From JAEUSE01 sp964648985 (lineage in GTDB: Bacteria > Patescibacteriota > Doudnabacteria > UBA920), in the NCBI GenBank assembly GCA_964648985.1, contig CAZYMS010000004.1, forward strand, positions 1-64,000: a stretch of DNA of 64,000 bases. Reading direction: 5' to 3'. The stretch's first letter is position 1; each line of letters opens with the position of its first letter. Made by a program: the position numbers and the translations under genes. This document shows, piece after piece, positions 1 through 7,862 of this stretch. The notes beneath the pieces are model-generated. The model was not told the DNA's origin. It searched no databases and saw only the letters and a program-made list of their open reading frames with translations.

Positions 1-54
1 AGCGGCACGCTGTTAACGTGATGGTCCTGGGTTCGATCCCCAGCTCCCGAGCCA
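1..54 (+). tRNA. tRNA-Asn (anticodon GTT), 3' part
   Basis: The window opens inside a tRNA. The anticodon stem CACG/CGTG encloses loop CTGTTAA, giving anticodon GTT at 12-14. The T-arm CTGGG-TTCGATC-CCCAG, the acceptor strand CTCCCGA, discriminator G (51) and an encoded CCA (52-54) follow. The D-arm and 5' acceptor strand lie before the window. One non-pair (G-A) closes the anticodon stem at its outer end; E. coli tRNA-Asn has a G-T there. The identity is inferred from the anticodon. Confidence 0.9.
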
Positions 55-117
55 CCTAAAAATGTTCCTGGAGACCCGAGTGCTGTAAGCACTTTTACCT
101 GGAAATATTCGGCTCCA

Positions 118-153
118 AACAAAACACGAGATCTTGGTCTCGTGTTTTGTTTT
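118..153 (+). terminator. Rho-independent terminator after tRNA-Asn
   Basis: A perfect 14-bp stem, 118-131 with 138-151 (core CACGAGA/TCTCGTG), has a 6-nt loop and ends in a T-run. It follows the tRNA by about 60 nt. The intervening trailer holds a small hairpin (GTGCTgtAAGCAC near 80-93). Confidence 0.85.
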
Positions 154-236
154 AGATAAACTTGTGAATTCCACCTACTTAGCCTTGAACAATGGGGGTT
201 CAATTCCTACTTGGTTCTAATGAAGGAGGTTAGCCA

Positions 237-269
237 ATGCCACTGCTTTTTGTTACTATCACATCATGA
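237..269 (+). CDS. 10-codon leader peptide overlapping the next gene
   Basis: A near-perfect Shine-Dalgarno AAGGAGG (223-229) stands 7 nt before this ATG. The mini-ORF encodes MPLLFVTITS and stops at TGA 267-269, overlapping the ATG (266-268) of the downstream small gene as ATGA. The downstream ATG has no SD at the right distance of its own, so the arrangement suggests translational coupling through the leader. That the leader is translated is inferred. Confidence 0.45.
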   Translation: MPLLFVTITS

Positions 270-499
270 GCAGTACAATCAATAAGATTTGGCATGAAAA
301 GCATAAGGTGTCTATGCCTTCCACGTTAGCGCAGCGGGTAAAGTGGCATGAACAACACCTGAAACATTGCGGTTGTCGGAAAGATTTACCGAAAACAGTT
401 ATTACGGCGCTAAAAGCACAGGGTAAAAAAGTATGTAACCGCGGGCATGTGTACAGTGGTACTGGATTGTGTCCGGTCTGCTGGCCAGGCGGTAAATAG
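266..499 (+). CDS. Small WHxxH/CGCR-motif protein (unknown function)
   Basis: This 77-residue soluble protein has a WHEKHK block, an MPSTLAxR segment, WHEQH and HCGCR. A paralogue lies at 7460-7624 and a decayed copy at 16177. The spaced His and Cys residues, plus a second pair of Cys in the tail (CNRGH, CPVCW), suggest metal binding, but no reaction can be assigned. I recall similar short proteins from other CPR genomes, without a named family. The start is fixed by the ATGA overlap with the leader peptide; the paralogue lacks the C-terminal CxxC tail, so that part is extra here. Confidence 0.75.
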   Translation: MSSTINKIWHEKHKVSMPSTLAQRVKWHEQHLKHCGCRKDLPKTVITALKAQGKKVCNRGHVYSGTGLCPVCWPGGK

Positions 500-618
500 C
501 CGGTGCTACTTTGCATATCAGACTATATAAAATTTTTTAGGTCTAATGACGCTTTTGCCGTTACTGTATAGCCCTCTATATTTTGAGAGTGGAATTATGC
601 TACTATGAACGCAGAGAT

Positions 619-1362
619 ATGCATATTCAAACCGTCCTCAATCAACTCGGGTATCCCATGAACCAAGTCAAAATTTACTTGGCATCTTTAAAAATGGGTG
701 AAGGCACTATTGCGGATATATCCGAACAGGTAAACATGCCGCGTACTACTGTTACTGAATTGCTAGCGGAAATGAATAAGCACGGGCTGATGAACTACTA
801 TGCCAAAAAGGGCCGGAAGTATTGGCTTGCGGAAAGCCCAGATAAACTCATGGTAATAGTAAAAGAACGGGAGGCAGGATTGAAGGCTATCTTACCCCAG
901 TTGCATGCCATGAAATTCGACAGCGGCGAGGCGAAGCCTAACATTCGTACCTATGCCGGGGTGGAAGAAGTAAAAAACATTTACGATGATATTATAGAAA
1001 CCAAACACCATATAATGGCCGTAGTCTCCTGGGATGATGTGCAAGAGTTTTTTGGCGACAATTTTATGAATGACTTTATAGAGCGCCGCGCCAGCCACTT
1101 TCTTAAAATGCGTCTTATTGCTCCAAAAACCCAACTTTCGCTTTCGTTAAAAGCTAGCGATAGTAAAGAGTTACGCCAGACCAAATTTCTTCCTGAACAT
1201 ATTGCTCTGCGCCGCGTGTCCAACTTCATCTACGGTGGCAAAGTGGCCACCATTTCTATGAACCGGAAAGTCCCTACGGGCTTAATAATTCACGACCCGG
1301 ACGTAGCCCACGCCCAAAGTATTTATTTTGAAAGCTTGTGGCACCATAGTACTGATAGTTAA
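619..1362 (+). CDS. TrmB-like winged-helix transcriptional regulator
   Basis: The 247-residue protein starts at the ATG reading MHIQTVLNQLGYP; an in-frame TTG at 583 is less likely. The N-terminal ~75 residues form a winged helix typical of TrmB (YLASLKMGEGTIADIS, MPRTTVTELLAEM as the recognition region, then a wing GRKYW). A coiled linker follows, then an effector-like C-terminal domain of ~150 residues with a GVEEVKNIYDDI segment. TrmB-family proteins in archaea regulate sugar uptake; many CPR genomes carry stand-alone relatives with unknown ligands. It is transcribed alone and closed by a strong terminator. Confidence 0.8.
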   Translation: MHIQTVLNQLGYPMNQVKIYLASLKMGEGTIADISEQVNMPRTTVTELLAEMNKHGLMNYYAKKGRKYWLAESPDKLMVIVKEREAGLKAILPQLHAMKFDSGEAKPNIRTYAGVEEVKNIYDDIIETKHHIMAVVSWDDVQEFFGDNFMNDFIERRASHFLKMRLIAPKTQLSLSLKASDSKELRQTKFLPEHIALRRVSNFIYGGKVATISMNRKVPTGLIIHDPDVAHAQSIYFESLWHHSTDS

Positions 1363-1405
1363 AATCTATATATAAAAGTTTAATTGCATAATACAAACAC
1401 TCTCA

Positions 1406-1442
1406 TATACAACAACGGCAAAAGCGTTGTTGTATATTTTTT
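1406..1442 (+). terminator. Terminator of the TrmB-like gene
   Basis: A 12-bp stem (1406-1417 with 1425-1436, core ACAACAACG/CGTTGTTGT) with loop GCAAAAG is followed by six T. Confidence 0.9.
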
Positions 1443-1469
1443 GAGTTTTTAACCTCTATATCGCATAAG

Positions 1470-1521
1470 AGCTCAATAACTATTGGGCTTTTTGAATGTA
1501 GCAGCACCCTGCAAAAGGTGC
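1470..1521 (+). other. Two hairpins in the leader of the secreted protein gene
   Basis: AGCTCAATA (1470-1478) pairs with TATTGGGCT (1481-1489) and is followed by T5, which could be a second terminator. GCACC (1504-1508) pairs with GGTGC (1517-1521) and is followed by a T-rich tract. They lie 90-140 nt before the start at 1612, so they could end upstream transcription or act in the 5' leader. Confidence 0.4.
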
Positions 1522-1611
1522 CATATTTTTTATGTGTTCAAAATATTCCCACATTTTTTTATAGGTACATACTCAATATAGATAACAATTATTTTTTTGA
1601 AAGGAATATAT

Positions 1612-3171
1612 ATGAATACATACATGCATACCATATTCAGGCTTGCTGCGAGCCTGCTTGTGGCAACATTCTTTTTAGTCGGCGCCGCCCCGATGGTGCG
1701 TGCAGCAACCCCTTATCTGCAAGTAATCACTAGTGACAACACGAACTTTCAAGTAACTGTCACTGGCGCGGACTCCTATCGCATGGTGGACTTCTACACC
1801 CGCCAGTCTGACACACAAATGTGGACGACATTTAGTAATGTTGGCACCACAGACAGTTCGGGATACTTTAATACAACACTCAACGTTAGCAGCTACAACC
1901 CGAGCCTCACTCGGGAATCGTATGTTATTGTAAACGGCCAGCAGTCGAGCAGTGTGTTCACTGGGTCCGGCTCGATCGGTTCCAATATCACATTTAGTCA
2001 AAACAATGTAAGTCTTGCAGTTGGGCAGAATACCACAATAACCATATACGGGGGTAATGGAAGTTATTACATGTCCAACAATTCAAACACTAATGCGGTA
2101 TCGGCTAGTATATCGGGTAATACTTTAACGCTCTATGGCAATGCGAGCGGTAGTAGCAATCTTTCTATTTGCAGTAATTACGCATATCCATATTACAGCA
2201 GCAATTGCGGTACGCTGTACGTGACAGTTACCGGATCTACTATTGGAAACGTCTGGTTCAGTCCATCTAACCCAACCATGTATGTTGGTCAAAGTCTGGC
2301 GGTGTCTATTAACAGCAGTAGCACCGGATATGCGTACCCATCGTATTCCAATGCATATTACGTTTCCTCAAATAGCAATCCAAATGCAGTATCTGCGAGC
2401 ATTTCAGGCACCGTGCTTAACTTGTATGCGAGTACTAGTGGTTCTGCAAGTATAACAGTAACGCATAGTAGCCTTGGCTGGTCAGGAACGCTTTCGGTGA
2501 CGGTAATGGGTAGCGGTAATAATACTATCACATTTAGCAATACCAATCCGAGCGTGCAAGTGGGTAAAAGTACGAGCGTAGCCGTATATGCTCCCTCCAG
2601 CTACTATAGTAATAATTTCTACGTTTCAAGTAACTCCAATGCAAATGTAGTGACTACTAGCATGAGTGGTCAGACACTGACCCTGTACGGTCTGACTAAT
2701 GGGAGTAGTACGGTAACCGTTTGCCAGTACAATGCATCAGGCTGCGGTAGCTTGTATGTTACTGTTACCGGCTCAGTATATGGAACCTCGGTCTATGCGA
2801 ACGGTCAACTGCTTAATCAAAATGGGACTATATACATTGTGTACAAAAATACCATAACTGGCTTCAGTAATGCGTCTGCATTTCTTGGCTTAGGGTTTAG
2901 CTTTGCTAATGCACTTACTATTGACTATACGAATCTACAGACATCTGGTTATATTGTTACCACGCCGTACGCAGCTCATCCGTGGGGTAGTTGGGTAAAG
3001 AGCGGTCAGACGGTGTACTTTGTCCACCAGGACGGACTTATTCCCATTTCCTCATACGATATATTCTTAAATAACAGTGGACAGAATAAATTTATAGTAG
3101 AAATGAATAGTTATGACTGGCAGCGAACAATGCTATCACATATGACTTATGGCGATTATCGTTTGCGGTAA
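1612..3171 (+). CDS. Secreted Ig-like (BIG2-type) surface protein
   Basis: The 519-residue protein starts at the ATG behind GAAAGGA (RBS) and has a signal peptide ending near VRA-A (~residue 31). After a short beta domain come three ~85-residue Ig-like repeats (NITFSQNNVSLAVGQ, NVWFSPSNPTMYVGQ, TITFSNTNPSVQVGK, each ending LYVTVTGS or LSVTVMGS), similar to bacterial Ig-like group 2 modules and rich in Ser, Asn and Tyr. The last ~110 residues carry a C-terminal module with TIYIVYKNTITGFSNASAF and TVYFVHQDGLIPISSYDIF, also found in the 1,086-residue protein at 16741 and the giant protein at 33502. A cell-surface structural or adhesive role is inferred. Confidence 0.8.
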   Translation: MNTYMHTIFRLAASLLVATFFLVGAAPMVRAATPYLQVITSDNTNFQVTVTGADSYRMVDFYTRQSDTQMWTTFSNVGTTDSSGYFNTTLNVSSYNPSLTRESYVIVNGQQSSSVFTGSGSIGSNITFSQNNVSLAVGQNTTITIYGGNGSYYMSNNSNTNAVSASISGNTLTLYGNASGSSNLSICSNYAYPYYSSNCGTLYVTVTGSTIGNVWFSPSNPTMYVGQSLAVSINSSSTGYAYPSYSNAYYVSSNSNPNAVSASISGTVLNLYASTSGSASITVTHSSLGWSGTLSVTVMGSGNNTITFSNTNPSVQVGKSTSVAVYAPSSYYSNNFYVSSNSNANVVTTSMSGQTLTLYGLTNGSSTVTVCQYNASGCGSLYVTVTGSVYGTSVYANGQLLNQNGTIYIVYKNTITGFSNASAFLGLGFSFANALTIDYTNLQTSGYIVTTPYAAHPWGSWVKSGQTVYFVHQDGLIPISSYDIFLNNSGQNKFIVEMNSYDWQRTMLSHMTYGDYRLR

Positions 3172-3189
3172 TATTTTGATGGAGTGTAT

Positions 3190-3549
3190 ATGAACATCCA
3201 AACTATAAATCAAATAAAACACACGGCAGATACGGTGGAATTGGCGCACCTTCTATGGATTGCTCTGGTGGTTACAAGCCTGCCAATAATGCTTATGTGG
3301 GAACCCTATACGTACGTTGCCGTCAGTACAATATTCATTACTACTGGTTCTTGGATACTGTGGGGAGACTGTCCGCTATTTACCCTAGAAAACCGCTTGC
3401 GACGACAATACGACCAACAGGAAAGTTATGCTGGCTCATTCATGTCGCACTATCTGCATAAGCATTTCTCGATTGAGGTTCCTACTCTCGTATTTACGGT
3501 ACTTGGTTACGTGTATGCTGCGTTCATTATCGCTTTTGCATTTTTATAG
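3190..3549 (+). CDS. DUF2784-like small membrane protein
   Basis: This 119-residue protein has about three hydrophobic helices and a central block CPLFTLENRLRRQY...YAGSFMSHYL that closely resembles the DUF2784 signature (CPLTPLENxLR...GGFIxHYL). The ATG at 3190 is preceded by GGAG. It follows the secreted protein gene by 18 nt, so the two probably share a transcript. The function of the family is unknown. Confidence 0.6.
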   Translation: MNIQTINQIKHTADTVELAHLLWIALVVTSLPIMLMWEPYTYVAVSTIFITTGSWILWGDCPLFTLENRLRRQYDQQESYAGSFMSHYLHKHFSIEVPTLVFTVLGYVYAAFIIAFAFL

Positions 3550-3592
3550 GGGCTCTCAATTATTATTAATCCTTGAGAGGGGGTGAGAACCA

Positions 3593-3793
3593 ATGAGTAA
3601 AACATTGAAACGGCGGATACATAAAATTCATCACACAATACAAAAAGAGGTACAGGAACGACAGCCACTTTGTTTACAAGTAGTGTTTCCCCGCACACGA
3701 GTAAGAGATACGCCTACGAAGGAGCGTGGATATATAGTATGCGGGCTGGAGGGTATTATTAATACCAACTCACCCAGTAAAATTCTACGGTGA
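3593..3793 (+). CDS. Hypothetical basic 66-residue protein
   Basis: A short Arg/Lys/His-rich ORF starts at an ATG preceded by the purine-rich GAGAGGGGG. That ribosome site overlaps the right arm of an inverted repeat (CTCTCAA 3553-3559 with TTGAGAG 3573-3579), which could mask it in the mRNA. The stop lies just before the next gene's RBS. No family is recognised; it sits in a co-directional operon-like run, but could be chance. Confidence 0.4.
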   Translation: MSKTLKRRIHKIHHTIQKEVQERQPLCLQVVFPRTRVRDTPTKERGYIVCGLEGIINTNSPSKILR

Positions 3794-3810
3794 GCGAAGG
3801 AACATATTAT

Positions 3811-4185
3811 ATGAACAAATTTAATTGGACCAAGGCCATTGGTGTTGGCGTAATAATTTGGGGGGTTATGACATTCTCGTTGTGGGTACTAAGTAGTTTC
3901 CAATCTCTCGGACCGCTTTGGGCGCATGCGATTGTAGCTGCCATAGGTGGACTGGCTACGGTTTTGCTCGCCGCAGGGAGCGGGCCTGAAGGTGGCTCTC
4001 AAGCTGCTGAATACGGACTAAGCTGGGCTGTGGTTACGGTGCTATTAGACTTAGCTGTTACTCAGTGGTTTGATGCGCATATTTTTACTGCTTGGCTGTA
4101 CTGGCTTGGAATTGCCTTAGTGCTTATTGCCCCGTTTGTGACATACGAATTACAAGGCTCTGGGTCACGCTCAAAGGCAGCATAG
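3811..4185 (+). CDS. Small four-helix membrane protein
   Basis: The 124-residue protein has about four transmembrane segments and a Gly-rich loop (AAGSGPEGGSQAAEYGLSW). The chosen ATG lies 9 nt after GAAGGA, so an in-frame GTG at 3790 is rejected. It follows the 66-residue ORF by 17 nt. The general form (four short helices, conserved Trp and small residues) is common among uncharacterised CPR inner-membrane proteins; no function is assigned. Confidence 0.65.
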   Translation: MNKFNWTKAIGVGVIIWGVMTFSLWVLSSFQSLGPLWAHAIVAAIGGLATVLLAAGSGPEGGSQAAEYGLSWAVVTVLLDLAVTQWFDAHIFTAWLYWLGIALVLIAPFVTYELQGSGSRSKAA

Positions 4186-4205
4186 GGAACTATGCAGAGC
4201 AAACA

Positions 4206-4241
4206 CTCATACTGAGCGTGAGTCGATACGCTCAGTATGAG
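4206..4241. terminator. Perfect 14-bp inverted repeat, possible terminator
   Basis: CTCATACTGAGCGT (4206-4219) pairs perfectly with ACGCTCAGTATGAG (4228-4241) around an 8-nt loop. There is no T-run on the + strand, only CATAC then A6. It lies between two co-directional genes, so it may be a weak terminator, an mRNA processing or stability element, or an operator. Confidence 0.5.
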
Positions 4242-4278
4242 CATACAAAAAAGCGGACTTTAAAAATATAGCGCGCAT

Positions 4279-4632
4279 ATGATAAAGCTAATGAAAAAGG
4301 GTTCCTACCGTCTGGTAGCAACTAAAGACCATAAAAGAATGCTCTATCTGGATGGGCAGGGGTACCAATGGGCATATGCAGAACATATTGGAGACTTGCT
4401 TGCCTATTCAAAGCATCCGCATAAGTTCAATTACCTGTTGGCGGCAGGTGACTATAGAATATATCAAGTTAAAGACGAGCCAAAGCTTGTAGACCTGGAC
4501 CATTTAGAACTTGAGGCGGGGAAAGATAAGTGGCAGGGATACTTACTGCTAACTGGCCTACCTACCCGAAGTAAGATTCGGAGCCGGATTGAGGCAACCC
4601 GCGAAGTAATCACCGGGTTTGTAGTAGAGTAG
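4279..4632 (+). CDS. Hypothetical protein
   Basis: This 117-residue soluble protein is mixed alpha/beta and Lys/Tyr-rich, with no transmembrane segment. It contains GSYRLVATKDHKRMLYLD and LAAGDYRIYQVKDEPKLVDLDHLEL, and a helical basic C-terminus. It follows an inverted repeat and is 17 nt before the PH-domain gene, so the two probably share a transcript. I do not recognise the family. Confidence 0.6.
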   Translation: MIKLMKKGSYRLVATKDHKRMLYLDGQGYQWAYAEHIGDLLAYSKHPHKFNYLLAAGDYRIYQVKDEPKLVDLDHLELEAGKDKWQGYLLLTGLPTRSKIRSRIEATREVITGFVVE

Positions 4633-4649
4633 TTGTTAATTAAACATCT

Positions 4650-5201
4650 ATGAATGAACTCGAGACCCAACATGTACATGAATTCAGAATTCGGAGCAGT
4701 GTACTTCTCCTGCTCATTAAAGGCGCGATTGCGTGGATTGCCTTAACCGTGTGTACGTATGCTTTTGATGTTCTGGTGGTGTCTCTGGTTGGAAATGGAA
4801 ATAAGTATAGTCTTGGCGCCGTTGTGCTAAGCGCAGAAAGTTTGGTAACGTTTGTTCCTTTGTTCGATTTCATACTAAACACCATATATGGGGTGCTCGT
4901 CCTCTACATTACACTCAGTTGGATTTACGAGTATTCCATGATTAAAAAAAGTGATATTCTCACTCATCGAGGAATTGTGTTTAGCCACGAACAAGTGTAC
5001 GAAATGGGAGATATTAAAACCATAGAGGTGGTGCAAGGATTTTGGGGGAAACTATTCAACACAGGAACAGTAAAACTGTATGCGCATCGGGCACAAAAAT
5101 TTGTATTCCTAAGAAGCGTGAGCAGGCCACATGCGATAGCAGCGCATATACGCGACTTGCATCCTGCACCTGATGTACTAGAAGAGACTACTGGCAAATA
5201 A
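4650..5201 (+). CDS. Bacterial PH (YdbT/DUF304-like) membrane protein
   Basis: The 183-residue protein has two transmembrane helices (~residues 16-42 and 65-92), then a bacterial PH-like domain: YEYSMIKKSDILTHRGIVFSHEQVYEMGDIKTIEV, a Phe/Gly hairpin (GFWGKLFNTGTVKLY) and the strand-rich end. This two-helix plus bPH_2 layout is the common CPR version of DUF304 proteins. Membrane association with the PH domain in the cytoplasm is inferred; the ligand is unknown. Confidence 0.75.
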   Translation: MNELETQHVHEFRIRSSVLLLLIKGAIAWIALTVCTYAFDVLVVSLVGNGNKYSLGAVVLSAESLVTFVPLFDFILNTIYGVLVLYITLSWIYEYSMIKKSDILTHRGIVFSHEQVYEMGDIKTIEVVQGFWGKLFNTGTVKLYAHRAQKFVFLRSVSRPHAIAAHIRDLHPAPDVLEETTGK

Positions 5202-5249
5202 ACTGAAAAATAAATATGTACGTTATTTGGTGCACTATATTACACGACC

Positions 5250-6338
5250 ATGAACCGACTATACAAAAATATAATAGTTCTTAGTGTGGTAGTCTTACTG
5301 GTTGCGGGTGCCGTAGTTATTTATTTAGAGCTAAAAGATTTTTCAGTCCTATCGCCCAATACCAATGGTGGAAGAGTAACCCCGGAAGAAGTGAACTTTA
5401 ACCAAGTTGGCAACTTGCTGCGAGACAATCCAGGATTAAAGCCAGGAGTATGGTACTTGTCCTACGGAGAACCAGGAAAGCCAGGCTTAAAGGCGGAGCT
5501 ACAATTCATCAGTCAAAACTCAGATTTGCAGATTGGTGAACGGGTACATATAGAAGGGCATGAAACCAATGAAGTAGTTATTGTGAGTAAGCTCGAAATT
5601 TTAAATGCATATAAAAGTAATCTTGTTTGGGTTGAGTCGCCCCTGCCTAACGATACGGTGATTAATCCCATTACCATTACGGGTTGGGCTAAAGGGAGTT
5701 GGTACTTTGAGGCCAGTTTTCCAGTAAAAGTTCTAGACGCGAATGGTAAAACTTTGGGACAGGCTGTTGCTACAGCTCAAGACGATTGGATGACTAACGA
5801 GTATGTACAGTTTATGTCGAGTATGCAATTTACTTCTCCCACTACCGCTACTGGCACTGTAATTCTAGAAAAAGATAATCCATCAGGGTTACGACAACAT
5901 GCAGATGAATTGCGTATACCAGTTACATTTGGTACAGAGGGACGAGCCGTGAAGCTGTATTATTACAGCCCAAATAAAGACAGGGATGCCCGCGGAAATA
6001 TTCTTTGTTCGAGGCAAGGGCTTGTGGCAGTGGGGCGGCAAATTCCACTTACCAATACGCCTATTCAAGACACGATTAAGCTTTTACTGCAAGGACGCGT
6101 TACGGAACAGGAAAAATCGCAAGGAATTTCTACAGAGTATCCATTACCGGGGTTAGAGCTAAAAAGTGCCAACCAAGTTAACCGTAGTCTAACGTTAGAG
6201 TTTGTAGATCCGCAGAACAAAACCGCAGGTGGCTCGTGCAGGGTAGGGGTGCTGTGGTTTCAAATTGAAGCTACCGCCAAGCAGTTTCCTGGAATAACAG
6301 AAGTTATATTTAAACCAGAAGAGTTATTTCAACCGTAA
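5250..6338 (+). CDS. Membrane-anchored Gmad2-GerMN protein
   Basis: The 362-residue protein has an N-terminal membrane anchor (residues ~8-28), an exported linker, a Gmad2 Ig-like domain (~residues 125-225: SPLPNDTVINPITITGWAKG, WYFEASFPVKVLD, DDWMT, NPSG) and a C-terminal GerMN domain (~235-360: VKLYYYSPNK, IPLTNTPIQDTIKLLLQG, SLTLEFVD). Both domains were named in spore germination and sporulation proteins but are widespread in non-sporulating bacteria, including CPR, as envelope proteins. The order Gmad2 then GerMN reverses some Firmicutes proteins. An extracytoplasmic binding role is inferred. Confidence 0.85.
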   Translation: MNRLYKNIIVLSVVVLLVAGAVVIYLELKDFSVLSPNTNGGRVTPEEVNFNQVGNLLRDNPGLKPGVWYLSYGEPGKPGLKAELQFISQNSDLQIGERVHIEGHETNEVVIVSKLEILNAYKSNLVWVESPLPNDTVINPITITGWAKGSWYFEASFPVKVLDANGKTLGQAVATAQDDWMTNEYVQFMSSMQFTSPTTATGTVILEKDNPSGLRQHADELRIPVTFGTEGRAVKLYYYSPNKDRDARGNILCSRQGLVAVGRQIPLTNTPIQDTIKLLLQGRVTEQEKSQGISTEYPLPGLELKSANQVNRSLTLEFVDPQNKTAGGSCRVGVLWFQIEATAKQFPGITEVIFKPEELFQP

Positions 6339-6357
6339 GTATTAAAGTCGTAACTAT

Positions 6358-6522
6358 ATGAAGATTAAAATTGAACAACACACCTTTTCTGGGGCTATAT
6401 GGTTTATTGGGTGGCTGTTTACCATTGGCTTCGTACATCTGACATTTTGGAAAGGCGTACTAGCATTAGTAATCTGGCCGTATTATATAGGAAACACCAT
6501 CAGCACTTTATTGTTACAGTAA
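6358..6522 (+). CDS. 54-residue membrane protein
   Basis: A short ORF of 54 codons starting MKIKIEQHTFSGAIWF encodes an amphipathic start and about one to two hydrophobic helices (IWFIGWLFTIGFVHLTFW, LALVIWPYYIGNTI). It fills the gap between the Gmad2-GerMN gene and the next small membrane gene, is co-directional, and has good coding composition. Its length and W/Y-flanked helices resemble the neighbouring micro-proteins. No function is known. Confidence 0.65.
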   Translation: MKIKIEQHTFSGAIWFIGWLFTIGFVHLTFWKGVLALVIWPYYIGNTISTLLLQ

Positions 6523-6555
6523 TTAAATATTCCGCCTAGAGCGAAAGGAGTATAT

Positions 6556-6738
6556 ATGTCAGAAGAAACTATGACTAATAAAAAAGATGACGCCTCGGGG
6601 CTGTTTATCCCAGCCGGGCTATTCCTCGGGTTTGCACTTGGGTTTATTTTCGGTAATATCCCCGCTGGAATATTTGGTGGAATGGGCGTTGGATTTCTGC
6701 TTTTCGCCATAGTTAAGAATTTAAGAAAGCAATCTTAA
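6556..6738 (+). CDS. 60-residue glycine-zipper membrane protein
   Basis: The ATG follows GAAAGGAG with good spacing. After a hydrophilic N-terminus (~14 residues) comes a hairpin of two hydrophobic helices rich in small residues (GLFLGFALGFIFGNIPAG, FGGMGVGFLLFAI), then a basic tail NLRKQS. The GxxxG spacing suggests helix packing in the membrane. It is 20 nt upstream of the DUF4342 gene and probably in the same operon. Confidence 0.7.
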   Translation: MSEETMTNKKDDASGLFIPAGLFLGFALGFIFGNIPAGIFGGMGVGFLLFAIVKNLRKQS

Positions 6739-6758
6739 TGGTATAGAAAGGGACTTTT

Positions 6759-7022
6759 ATGACCGAAGAAAAGACAACCTCGCAAGGTCCGAAAGAAGAA
6801 TTTAAAGTTTCGGGGGAAGATATCGTAAAAAAGATAAAAGAAATTATTAAGTCTGGTAATGCAAGGCGCATTATTTTAAAGAACGAAAAGGGCGAGGTGC
6901 TTATGGAGATACCGCTTACCTTTGCCGTAGTGGGTACGGTTTTTGCGCCAGTGCTGGCAGCGGTGGGCGCGCTTGCTGCTCTGTTGACCGAGTGCACCAT
7001 TACCGTAGTGAGAAAGGAATAG
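6759..7022 (+). CDS. DUF4342 protein
   Basis: The 87-residue protein matches the DUF4342 pattern along its length: EEFKVSGEDIVKKIKEIIKSGNARRI, KGEVLMEIPLTFAVVGTVFAPVLAAVGALAALLTECTI. The N-terminal half is amphipathic helix and strand; the C-terminal half is one hydrophobic hairpin. The family often sits next to stress or membrane-homeostasis genes, but its activity is unknown. The stop is 2 nt before the next ATG. Confidence 0.85.
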   Translation: MTEEKTTSQGPKEEFKVSGEDIVKKIKEIIKSGNARRIILKNEKGEVLMEIPLTFAVVGTVFAPVLAAVGALAALLTECTITVVRKE

Positions 7023-7024
7023 GT

Positions 7025-7432
7025 ATGCCTGAACATACACAAAACACCTGTACCCGAATACTTAGTGTCTTTCTCTTTTGTATTGGCCTCAGCGCGATTG
7101 CGGGCGGCTACGGACTAATCTTTCTAAATGGCTTGGGCATGCCAGTGACAAGCCTACGCGGAGTGTTTAGCTCCTTTATTATCCCGGGTCTTATACTCGC
7201 TTTTATCGTAGGAGGTACCCACATTGCGGCCAGCATACTGTTATGGCTAAAGTCTAAATATGCAGTTGAAGCTACCGCAGTTGCCGGTTTCGGGCTTCTC
7301 GTGTGGATCTTTACAGAACTCTATATTATTCGTGAGGGTCATTGGCTGCACGTTTTGTATTTTGGTTTTGCAGTTGTGACGTTGATAGTAACGATGCTAT
7401 TACTTAAACTTCGGAAGCAGACTGATACATAA
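7025..7432 (+). CDS. Four-helix membrane protein
   Basis: The 135-residue protein starts at the ATG just after the DUF4342 stop, with GAAAGGAATAGG as the ribosome site; the open frame extends further upstream inside DUF4342. It has four predicted helices with a Gly-rich first pair and a charged IIREGHW loop. It resembles small uncharacterised integral membrane proteins; no ligand residues are evident. Tight spacing implies cotranslation with the DUF4342 gene. Confidence 0.7.
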   Translation: MPEHTQNTCTRILSVFLFCIGLSAIAGGYGLIFLNGLGMPVTSLRGVFSSFIIPGLILAFIVGGTHIAASILLWLKSKYAVEATAVAGFGLLVWIFTELYIIREGHWLHVLYFGFAVVTLIVTMLLLKLRKQTDT

Positions 7433-7459
7433 TTATTTAGTTTGCATGAAAGGAGTTGT

Positions 7460-7624
7460 ATGATTAATGCGACTTGGCATAAAAAACATATTATGCCGAA
7501 AAACCCAACTCTTGCAGAAAGAACTAAATGGCACATGGCTCATGCAAAACAGTGTGGTTGCCGGGCAATGCCAAAGAGTATGCAGGCGCTCGTAAATCAA
7601 ATAGTTCATAGGAAAGGAAAATAA
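7460..7624 (+). CDS. Small WHxxH/CGCR-motif protein (paralogue)
   Basis: This 54-residue paralogue of the gene at 266-499 has TWHKKHIMPKNPTLAERTKW, HMAHAKQCGCRAMP and a basic tail. AAGGAG precedes the ATG by 5-6 nt, and an upstream in-frame TTG is rejected. The shared layout is WHxKHxMPxxxTLxxRxxWHxxHxxxCGCR. His and Cys positions suggest a compact metal-binding fold; the role is unknown. It is 3 nt upstream of the DUF5652 gene. Confidence 0.75.
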   Translation: MINATWHKKHIMPKNPTLAERTKWHMAHAKQCGCRAMPKSMQALVNQIVHRKGK

Positions 7625-7627
7625 TAT

Positions 7628-7858
7628 ATGCACATAGTATATAGAGACTATCCATTAGTAATGTTGTATCGCCCAGGGTTGGGGTTGTTAGTACTGCTCG
7701 CAGTCATATGGACGCTTGTCTGGAAAGGTATCGCGTTGTGGAAAGCCGGGCAGAATGGTCATAAGGGTTGGTTTGTTGCTCTTTTCTTACTCAATACCTT
7801 AGGTATTTTGGAGATTGTATATATAGTCTGGTTTGGCCAGAAAAAACCTGCTTACTAA
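7628..7858 (+). CDS. DUF5652 small membrane protein
   Basis: The 76-residue protein has two hydrophobic helices and the DUF5652 pattern: W..IWTLVWKGIALWKAGQNGHKGWFVALFLLNTLGILEIVYI. Short proteins of this type are widespread in CPR genomes and are also found as C-terminal parts of larger membrane proteins. An inner-membrane location is clear from the sequence; the function is not known. It lies between the WHxxH gene and a duplicated-domain membrane protein, all close-packed. Confidence 0.8.
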   Translation: MHIVYRDYPLVMLYRPGLGLLVLLAVIWTLVWKGIALWKAGQNGHKGWFVALFLLNTLGILEIVYIVWFGQKKPAY

Positions 7859-7862
7859 TACT

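Noticed and set aside
181..222. T-arm-like string GGGGGTTCAATTCCTAC as a second tRNA
   Set aside because: The stem has mismatches and no acceptor, D-arm or anticodon arm can be built around it.
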